In this document: positions 1-5,439 of the stretch, piece by piece
How positions within the stretch are numbered: the stretch's first letter is position 1
Layout of the letters: each line of letters starts with the position of its first letter
Assembly: GCA_945878385.1 (NCBI GenBank)
Contig: CAMCTE010000188.1
Span: 1-5,439, forward strand
From: Azohydromonas lata NBRC 102462
GTDB taxonomy: Bacteria > Pseudomonadota > Gammaproteobacteria > Burkholderiales > Burkholderiaceae_C
Reading direction: 5' to 3'
Length of the DNA stretch: 5,439 nucleotides
Translations under genes and position numbers: made by a program
Notes under the pieces: model-generated
Told to the model about the DNA's origin: nothing
What the model saw: only the letters and a program-made list of their open reading frames with translations
Database searches by the model: none

Positions 1-715
1 GGTTTTGCGTGAGCAGGGTTGGGAAGTGCATGTGTATGGCGTGCCTGCCTATTCCACCTTGGGGTGGACGAATTGGATGGGGGGCGACCCGCTGCTGAAC
101 ACCTTTGCGCGGGGTTCGGCGATTGAACTGGCGCGCCTGATGTTCCATGAGTTGGCGCATCAGGTGGTCTATGCCGCAGGCGATATGGCCTTCAGCGAGG
201 GCTATGCCACCGCAGTGGAACAGTTGGGCTTGGCGCATTGGGCTTCGCACCCCATGGCGCAGGCGATCCGTGTAGAGGACTGGACCGCTTGGCGGCGCCG
301 ACAGGAACAGCGGCGTGAACTTCAAGCCCTGCTTCAGGCCCACAAGGCCGAACTGTCGGCGCTGTATCGCAGTCGCATGGCCGATGGGGCACGGCGTGAA
401 CGCAAGCTGCAATTGCAGGCGCAATTGCAGCAGCGGTATGAGGCGCTTCGTGACGGCCCTTGGAACGGCGACCGCGCGTTTGACGCGTGGGTGGGCCAAC
501 TGAACAACGCGGCGCTGGCCCTGCAGGGCAGCTACCAGGATCTGGTGCCAGCATTCGTGGCCTTGTTCGAGCGTGAGGGGCGAGATTTCTCCCGCTTTCA
601 CGCAGCCGCGAAGGCACTGGCCGCATTGCCTGCGGCCGAACGGGACCAGGTTCTGCGGTCCCTGTGCGCCTCATGCAAGCCCCAGCAAGCGCCCCGGAGC
701 GCAGGACCTTCCTAG
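1..715 (+). CDS. Putative zinc aminopeptidase, 5'-truncated by window edge
   Basis: Predicted zinc metallopeptidase of the 'putative aminopeptidase' family (DUF2265/PF10023 type, recognised from memory). The frame is open from the left edge (first full codon 2-4), giving 237 visible residues. Counting from that codon, a conserved-looking block (YGVPAYSTLGW, then GGDPLLNTF) spans residues 12-35. The motif HELAH is at 49-53 (bases 146-160) and FSEGYATAVE follows, with Glu66 at bases 197-199. HExxH plus a Glu 13 residues after the second His fits a gluzincin-type zinc site: two His ligands, a catalytic Glu and a third Glu ligand. Residues about 90-150 are rich in Arg, Gln, Leu and Glu and look like long helices or a coiled coil. 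The family is usually around 330-370 residues, so roughly a third, including any signal peptide, lies outside the window and location cannot be judged. The TAG stop is 9 bases before the next start. The true substrate is unknown; 'aminopeptidase' is a family label. Confidence 0.85.
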   Translation, partial: VLREQGWEVHVYGVPAYSTLGWTNWMGGDPLLNTFARGSAIELARLMFHELAHQVVYAAGDMAFSEGYATAVEQLGLAHWASHPMAQAIRVEDWTAWRRRQEQRRELQALLQAHKAELSALYRSRMADGARRERKLQLQAQLQQRYEALRDGPWNGDRAFDAWVGQLNNAALALQGSYQDLVPAFVALFEREGRDFSRFHAAAKALAALPAAERDQVLRSLCASCKPQQAPRSAGPS

Positions 716-724
716 AATGCGTCA
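713..724 (+). promoter_or_regulatory. Candidate -10 element (TAGAAT) for the ABC transporter genes
   Basis: TAGAAT at 713-718 matches the sigma-70 -10 consensus TATAAT at five of six positions. Its first three bases are the stop codon of the upstream gene. Only six bases (719-724) separate it from the ATG at 725, so initiation at the usual distance would fall on or next to the start codon and give a leaderless mRNA. No good -35 hexamer is visible 15-19 bases upstream. This may be chance; transcription could instead read through from upstream. Confidence 0.35.
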
Positions 725-1681
725 ATGTCTGCCGTCACCTTCAACCGCGTCGAGAAAACCTACACCGGCGCACGCGGCTCGTTCAAGGCCCTGGATGGTG
801 TGTCCTTCCAGATCGAGCCCGGCGAGTTTTTCGGCCTTCTGGGGCCCAACGGCGCAGGCAAGACCACGCTGATCAGCGTACTGGCGGGTCTGGCCCGCGC
901 CAGCGCCGGGACTGTGACGGTGATGGGCCACGATGTGGTGAAAGACTACGCTGCGGCGCGCAAAGCGCTGGGCATCGTGCCGCAGGAACTGGTGTTCGAT
1001 CCCTTCTTCAGCGTGCGCGAAACCCTGGTCATCCAAAGCGGCTACTTCGGTGTGCGCCACAACGACGCGTGGATCGATGAACTGCTTGAAGGTTTGGGCC
1101 TGGCGGACAAGGCCGGCGCCAATATGCGGCAACTCTCGGGCGGCATGAAGCGCCGCGTGCTGGTGGCGCAGGCCCTGGTGCACCGGCCGCCCGTGATCGT
1201 GCTGGATGAACCCACGGCCGGTGTGGATGTGGAGTTGCGACAGACCCTGTGGCAGTTCATTTCGCGGCTGAACAAGCAAGGTCACACCGTACTGCTGACC
1301 ACCCACTACCTGGAAGAGGCCGAGGCCTTGTGCGGCCGCATTGCCATGCTCAAGAAGGGTCAGATCGTGGCGCTGGACCGCACCGAGAACCTCTTGGCCG
1401 GCACGGCCAGCACCATGCTGCGCTTCAAGACCGACCAAACCCTGTCGGCGACATTGGCTGCGCAGGCCCGCGTCACTGGGCGCAGCGTGCAACTGCAGGC
1501 CCACGATGCGCAGGAGGTGGAAGCCCTGCTCAAGCAGCTGCGGGAACAGGGCGTGCGGGTCGAAGATCTGGAGATCGGCCGAGCGGATCTGGAAGATGTG
1601 TTCCTGGAGATCATGCAGAACCCGAGCCATCATTCGAGCGCAAGCGTCCAAGCTGCCGATGCACTTGGAGCCGCGGCATGA
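725..1681 (+). CDS. yadG: ABC transporter ATP-binding protein, YadG-like
   Basis: Cytoplasmic ATPase subunit of an ABC-2 type exporter, expected to pair with the permease encoded next to it. In the 318 residues I see Walker A GPNGAGKT at 40-47, a Q-loop Gln at 87, signature LSGGM at 137-141, Walker B VIVLDEP ending at 163 with catalytic Glu162, a D-loop AGVD at 165-168 and a switch His at 194, so all catalytic motifs are intact. It resembles E. coli YadG (about 308 residues) in motif order and in family-specific stretches such as the Gly-Tyr-Phe-Gly-Val segment near 106 and TTHYLEEAE at 192-200. The C-terminal domain ends near 295, followed by a low-complexity Ser/Ala/His tail. The ATG at 725 is the first usable start after an in-frame TAG at 713; no Shine-Dalgarno lies at normal spacing (an AGGA at 703-706 is 18 bases away). 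The substrate is unknown; the symbol reflects similarity, not proven equivalence. Confidence 0.93.
   Translation: MSAVTFNRVEKTYTGARGSFKALDGVSFQIEPGEFFGLLGPNGAGKTTLISVLAGLARASAGTVTVMGHDVVKDYAAARKALGIVPQELVFDPFFSVRETLVIQSGYFGVRHNDAWIDELLEGLGLADKAGANMRQLSGGMKRRVLVAQALVHRPPVIVLDEPTAGVDVELRQTLWQFISRLNKQGHTVLLTTHYLEEAEALCGRIAMLKKGQIVALDRTENLLAGTASTMLRFKTDQTLSATLAAQARVTGRSVQLQAHDAQEVEALLKQLREQGVRVEDLEIGRADLEDVFLEIMQNPSHHSSASVQAADALGAAA
1666..1670 (+). promoter_or_regulatory. Ribosome binding site of the permease gene
   Basis: TGGAG lies inside the end of the ATPase gene, 7 bases before the ATG at 1678. It supports that start over any earlier one in the same frame, which stays open back to 1249. Together with the ATGA overlap it implies translational coupling of ATPase and permease. 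Confidence 0.65.
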
Positions 1682-2451
1682 GCGCGGGCTTCACCTTCGA
1701 GGGTGCCGGGACGCTGTTCCGCAAAGAAGTGCTGCGTTTCTGGAAGGTCAGCTTCCAGACCATCGGTGCCCCGGTGCTCACCGCCCTGCTTTACCTGCTC
1801 ATCTTCGGCCATGTGCTCGAAGACCATGTGCAGGTGTACGACAGCGTGGGCTACACCGGCTTTTTGCTGCCGGGCCTGGTGATGATGAGCGTGCTGCAGA
1901 ACAGCTTTGCCAACACCAGCAGCTCGCTGATTCAGAGCAAGGTCACCGGCAACCTCGTGTTTTTGTTGGTCACGCCTTTGTCGCATTGGGCGTGGTTTTC
2001 GGCTTATGTCGGTGCAGCCATGGTGCGGGGCTTGGCGGTGGGCTTGGGGGTGTTCGCGGTGACGGCGGTCTTCGTGCGCGTTTCCTTCGTGGAGCCCTGG
2101 TGGATCATCACCTTTGCGGTGCTCGGCTCGGGCCTGTTGGGCTCCATGGGCCTGATTGCAGGCTTGTGGGCTGAGAAGTTCGATCAGATGGCTGCATTCC
2201 AGAACTTCATCATCATGCCGATGACCTTCCTGGCCGGGGTGTTCTATTCCATCCACTCCCTGCCGCCTTTTTGGCAGCACCTGAGCCGCTTCAATCCCTT
2301 TTTCTACATGATCGATGGCTTCCGGCGCGGCTTCTTCGGGCAGTCGGATGTGTCGCCCTGGTTCAGCCTGGGGGTGGTGGGCACCGCCTTCGTGCTGGTG
2401 GCCGGATTCACGCTGAGCCTGTTGGCGCGCGGCTACAAGATCCGCGCCTGA
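1678..2451 (+). CDS. yadH: ABC-2 type transporter permease, YadH-like
   Basis: Inner-membrane permease subunit of the exporter whose ATPase is encoded just upstream; the ATG overlaps the ATPase stop as ATGA. The product has 257 residues, matching E. coli YadH (about 256). Hydrophobic segments fall at about 28-47, 59-80, 107-132, 141-164, 172-191 and 229-250, i.e. six membrane spans, as in ABC-2 permeases (NodJ/YadH group). The family hallmark is near the fifth span: MTFLAGVFYSI at 182-192, then LPPFWQHLSRFNP at 195-207 and a YMIDGFRRGF segment at 210-219, close to YadH as I remember it. The N-terminal amphipathic stretch (RKEVLRFWK, 15-23) is also typical. The start is set by the SD TGGAG 7 bases upstream and by the overlap. 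Substrate unknown: relatives move polysaccharides, drugs or lipid-linked molecules, and nothing here discriminates. Confidence 0.93.
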   Translation: MSAGFTFEGAGTLFRKEVLRFWKVSFQTIGAPVLTALLYLLIFGHVLEDHVQVYDSVGYTGFLLPGLVMMSVLQNSFANTSSSLIQSKVTGNLVFLLVTPLSHWAWFSAYVGAAMVRGLAVGLGVFAVTAVFVRVSFVEPWWIITFAVLGSGLLGSMGLIAGLWAEKFDQMAAFQNFIIMPMTFLAGVFYSIHSLPPFWQHLSRFNPFFYMIDGFRRGFFGQSDVSPWFSLGVVGTAFVLVAGFTLSLLARGYKIRA

Positions 2452-2503
2452 AGCAGCACAGGCACACCCGTACCGCCCGGCCACTAGGGTTACCCCTGGT
2501 CGA

Positions 2504-2518
2504 TACAATGAGCCCACT
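2504..2518 (+). promoter_or_regulatory. Candidate -10 element (TACAAT) before ibaG, in the 2452-2518 gap
   Basis: The 67-base gap between the permease gene and ibaG holds TACAAT at 2504-2509, five of six bases matching the -10 consensus. It lies nine bases before the ATG at 2519, so initiation at the usual distance would fall around 2515-2518 and give a transcript almost without a leader. No convincing -35 hexamer is visible, and no clear Shine-Dalgarno precedes the ATG. The gap also contains an imperfect short hairpin (about 2481-2499) without a T-run. This would be a separate promoter for ibaG-murA. Confidence 0.4.
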
Positions 2519-2764
2519 ATGGCAGACCCCACGCCCCAAGAGGTGCGCACCTACATCGCGCACGGCCTTTCCTGTGAACACTTGGAAGTCGAGGGCGACG
2601 GTCGTCACTTCTTCGCCACCATCGTGTCCGGCGAATTCGAAGGAAAGTCGCGCGTGGCGCGTCATCAGCGCGTGTACGCCGCACTGGGCGACCGCATGCG
2701 CGAACAGATCCACGCGCTTTCCATGAAGACGCTCACGCCGGCTGAATGGCAGGCGCAAGGCTGA
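2519..2764 (+). CDS. ibaG: BolA family protein IbaG
   Basis: Small cytoplasmic BolA-family protein of 81 residues, in the usual size range. Family proteins bind monothiol CGFS glutaredoxins and can share a [2Fe-2S] cluster; E. coli IbaG is linked to acid stress and iron-sulfur handling (family knowledge). Visible features are the GDGRHF loop at 26-31, with His30 in the variable loop that supplies a cluster ligand in the family, the core motif RHQRVY at 48-53, and IHALSMKTLTPAEW at 64-77 with the near-invariant C-terminal His65. The last block closely matches E. coli IbaG rather than BolA itself. Placement directly before murA is the same as in E. coli, which supports the ibaG assignment. The stop is 3 bases before murA, whose ribosome binding site lies within the ibaG end, so the two are almost certainly co-translated. 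The start at 2519 lacks a clear SD; the ATG at 2508 is in another frame. Confidence 0.92.
   Translation: MADPTPQEVRTYIAHGLSCEHLEVEGDGRHFFATIVSGEFEGKSRVARHQRVYAALGDRMREQIHALSMKTLTPAEWQAQG
2756..2760 (+). promoter_or_regulatory. Ribosome binding site of murA
   Basis: CAAGG, with the AAGG core at 2757-2760, lies in the last codons of ibaG, 7 bases before the murA ATG at 2768. It supports that start and indicates coupling to ibaG translation. Confidence 0.6.
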
Positions 2765-2767
2765 TCG

Positions 2768-4067
<1,300 letters not shown>

Positions 4068-4069
<2 letters not shown>

Positions 4070-4098
4070 GTCGGGCTGGTGACGGCTCCGCATTTTTT
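4068..4098 (+). terminator. Weak hairpin plus T6 run between murA and hisG (possible terminator or attenuator)
   Basis: GAGTCG at 4068-4073 can pair with CGGCTC at 4083-4088 (six pairs including one G-U), leaving a 9-base loop. Four bases later comes TTTTTT at 4093-4098. The stem is short, the loop large and the T-run set off from the stem, so at best this is a weak or partial intrinsic terminator. The stem begins inside the murA stop codon. It may equally be chance. Confidence 0.22.
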
Positions 4099-4111
4099 CA
4101 GCACACCCACC

Positions 4112-4753
4112 ATGATCACACTGGCCCTTTCCAAGGGACGCATCTTCGAGGAAACGCTGCCCTTGCTGCGCGCAGCGGGCATCGAGGTGTTGGAAGACCC
4201 GGAGACCTCACGCAAGCTGATCCTGCCCACCAACCGCGCCGATGTGCGGGTGGTGCTGGTGCGCGCCACCGATGTGCCCACCTATGTGCAGTACGGCGGG
4301 GCCGACCTGGGCGTGGCGGGCAAGGATGTGTTGCTGGAGCATGGCGGCAGCGGCCTGGTGCAACCCTTGGATTTGAAGATTGCCCGCTGCCGCATGAGTG
4401 TGGCCGTGCGCGACGACTTCGATTACGAGGCCGCCGTGAAGCAGGGCTCGCGCATACGCGTGGCCACCAAGTACACCCAGGTGGCGCGCCAACACTTCGC
4501 CGACAAGGGCGTGCATGTGGACCTGATCAAGCTCTATGGCTCGATGGAACTCGCGCCTTTGACAGGGCTGGCCGATGCCATCGTGGACCTGGTGTCCACC
4601 GGCAGCACCCTCAAGGCCAATCACTTGGTGGAGGTGGAGACCATCATGCGCATCTCTTCCCGCCTGGTGGTGAACCAGACCGCGCTGAAGACCAAGGTTA
4701 AACACATCGGGCCGCTGATCCAGGCCATCGAGTCGGCCATCGCACGGGATTGA
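4112..4753 (+). CDS. hisG: ATP phosphoribosyltransferase catalytic subunit, short form HisG
   Basis: Joins ATP and PRPP to form phosphoribosyl-ATP, the first and rate-controlling step of histidine synthesis. The product has 213 residues and ends after the catalytic domain (VVNQTALKTK at 186-195, then a short helix), lacking the C-terminal regulatory domain of the about 300-residue long form. This is the short type, which works in a complex with the regulatory subunit HisZ; no hisZ is in the window. The N-terminus MITLALSKGR is typical. The HisG signature runs from Glu146 through GLADAIVDL (152-160) to the PRPP-binding loop STGSTLKAN (162-170). I chose the ATG at 4112 over an in-frame GTG at 4079 because it matches the family start and length; no Shine-Dalgarno is visible before either. 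It follows murA by 42 bases and precedes hisD by 9. Confidence 0.96.
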   Translation: MITLALSKGRIFEETLPLLRAAGIEVLEDPETSRKLILPTNRADVRVVLVRATDVPTYVQYGGADLGVAGKDVLLEHGGSGLVQPLDLKIARCRMSVAVRDDFDYEAAVKQGSRIRVATKYTQVARQHFADKGVHVDLIKLYGSMELAPLTGLADAIVDLVSTGSTLKANHLVEVETIMRISSRLVVNQTALKTKVKHIGPLIQAIESAIARD

Positions 4754-4762
4754 GCGACCTTC

Positions 4763-5439
4763 ATGAACACCCCAATCCATCGACTGAGCACCGCCGACGC
4801 GGATTTCGAAGCCCGATTCCAGAAGCTGCTGCATTGGTCTGACGAGCAGGATGAGGCCATCGAGCAGCGTGTGGCTGCCATCCTGGCCGACGTGCGGCTG
4901 CGAGGCGACGCTGCGGTGCTGGAGTACACCGCGCGGTTCGACGCGCTGAACGCGGACGGCATGGCCGATTTGGAGCTGAAGGCCGAGGATTTTGCGCGCG
5001 CGTTCGAGGCCATCACGCCCGCCCAGCGCGACGCGCTGCAGCAAGCCGCTGCCCGCATCCGCCGCTACCACGAGCGCCAGCTGCAGGCCAATGGCCAGAG
5101 CTGGCAGTACCGTGATGAAGACGGCACGCTGTTGGGCCAGAAGGTCACGCCACTGGACCGCGTGGGCATTTATGTGCCTGGGGGCAAGGCGGCCTACCCT
5201 TCATCCTTGCTGATGAACGCCGTGCCGGCCCATGTGGCCGGCGTGGATGAGATCATCATGGTGGTGCCCACACCGCGCGGTGAGCGCAACACCCTGGTGC
5301 TGGCTGCTGCGCATGTGGCGGGTGTCACGCGGGCCTTCACCATCGGTGGCGCGCAGGCCGTGGCTGCTCTGGCCTACGGTACGGCCACCGTACCCAAGGT
5401 GGACAAGATCACCGGCCCGGGCAATGCCTATGTGGCCAG
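4763..5439 (+). CDS. hisD: Histidinol dehydrogenase HisD, 3'-truncated by window edge
   Basis: NAD-dependent zinc enzyme that oxidises L-histidinol to L-histidine through the aldehyde, the last two steps of the pathway. The window holds 225 full codons plus two bases, about half of the usual 430-440 residues. Family features seen are a helical N-terminal region, DRVGIYVPGGKAAYPSS at 132-148 (the conserved Tyr-Val-Pro-Gly-Gly segment), FTIGGAQAVAALAYGT at 192-207 and ITGPGNAYVA at 216-225, where the window stops. The zinc ligands and the catalytic Glu/His pair known from E. coli HisD lie mostly in the missing half and cannot be checked. The ATG at 4763 is 9 bases after the hisG stop; a weak GAG at 4752-4754 is the only SD-like element, 8 bases upstream. 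It is a his operon member with hisG; the order hisG-hisD continues with hisC and hisB in many related genomes. Confidence 0.96.
   Translation, partial: MNTPIHRLSTADADFEARFQKLLHWSDEQDEAIEQRVAAILADVRLRGDAAVLEYTARFDALNADGMADLELKAEDFARAFEAITPAQRDALQQAAARIRRYHERQLQANGQSWQYRDEDGTLLGQKVTPLDRVGIYVPGGKAAYPSSLLMNAVPAHVAGVDEIIMVVPTPRGERNTLVLAAAHVAGVTRAFTIGGAQAVAALAYGTATVPKVDKITGPGNAYVA

Noticed and set aside
409..430. A 10-base sequence, GCAATTGCAG, repeated with a 12-base period, each copy containing a palindrome.
   Set aside because: It encodes a Leu-Gln-rich helical stretch of the aminopeptidase in frame; two copies are readily explained by the coiled-coil-like coding.
722..1651. A 309-codon open frame on the - strand opposite the ABC ATPase gene.
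   Set aside because: Same shadow effect: low-complexity composition, no domain, and full overlap with an intact ATPase gene.
1249..1677. The permease reading frame stays open back to 1249, giving a possible 400-residue product.
   Set aside because: The upstream part is an out-of-frame reading of the ATPase gene. The ATG at 1678 has a good SD, an ATGA overlap and gives the family length of about 257.
2481..2499. Imperfect hairpin (CCA..GGG, loop TTA, CCC.TGG) after the permease stop as a terminator.
   Set aside because: The stem is interrupted by an internal loop, and no T-run follows; too weak to call.
2508..2726. ATG at 2508 opening a 72-codon frame that overlaps ibaG.
   Set aside because: It is in a different frame from ibaG and yields a Pro/Arg/Ser-rich shadow of the ibaG sequence.
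4079..4111. GTG at 4079 as an earlier in-frame start for hisG, adding 11 residues.
   Set aside because: HisG proteins begin at the Met-Ile-Thr-Leu-Ala-Leu segment encoded from 4112; the added residues look like non-coding spacer and the GTG has no SD.
5378..5394. Perfect 7-base inverted repeat GGTACGG/CCGTACC with a 3-base loop inside hisD.
   Set aside because: It falls in conserved HisD codons (Gly-Thr-Ala-Thr-Val-Pro) with no T-run after it; one such hairpin is expected by chance in GC-rich sequence of this length.

Overview
The window is GC-rich, gene-dense bacterial chromosome with all genes on the + strand. It most likely comes from a betaproteobacterium of the order Burkholderiales, probably Comamonadaceae-like. 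The evidence is the gene order yadG-yadH-like ABC exporter, ibaG (BolA family), murA, hisG, hisD; the short form of HisG; and the protein sequences themselves. The genus cannot be fixed from this window. GC content was judged by eye, not counted.

Layout: (1) 1-715 is the 3' part of a gene for a predicted zinc aminopeptidase-type protein (HELAH motif plus a downstream Glu), cut by the left edge. (2) 725-1681 and 1678-2451 are an ATPase/permease pair of the ABC-2 exporter type that overlaps by ATGA and closely resembles E. coli YadG/YadH. (3) A 67-base gap with a candidate -10 element leads into ibaG (2519-2764). (4) murA (2768-4069) follows after 3 bases. (5) After a 42-base gap holding a weak hairpin and a T6 run comes hisG (4112-4753, short form). 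(6) hisD (4763 to the right edge) is cut after 225 complete codons, roughly half the usual enzyme.

Two themes share the window. The left and centre concern the cell envelope: an exporter of unknown substrate, a BolA-family protein linked to iron-sulfur and redox partners, and the first committed enzyme of peptidoglycan synthesis. The right is the start of a histidine biosynthesis operon, with HisG for the first step and HisD for the last two. All junctions are tight (overlap of 4, or gaps of 3, 9, 9, 42 and 67 bases), so much of the stretch could be co-transcribed. Candidate -10 hexamers sit just before the ABC ATPase gene and ibaG, so close to the start codons that transcripts from them would be leaderless or nearly so.

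I see no RNA gene, mobile element, CRISPR array or clear foreign segment, and no sign of an undescribed multi-gene system. No stretch over 300 bases lacks a gene. The observations worth a second look concern translation and transcription signals at the junctions, and the unknown roles of the aminopeptidase and the exporter.
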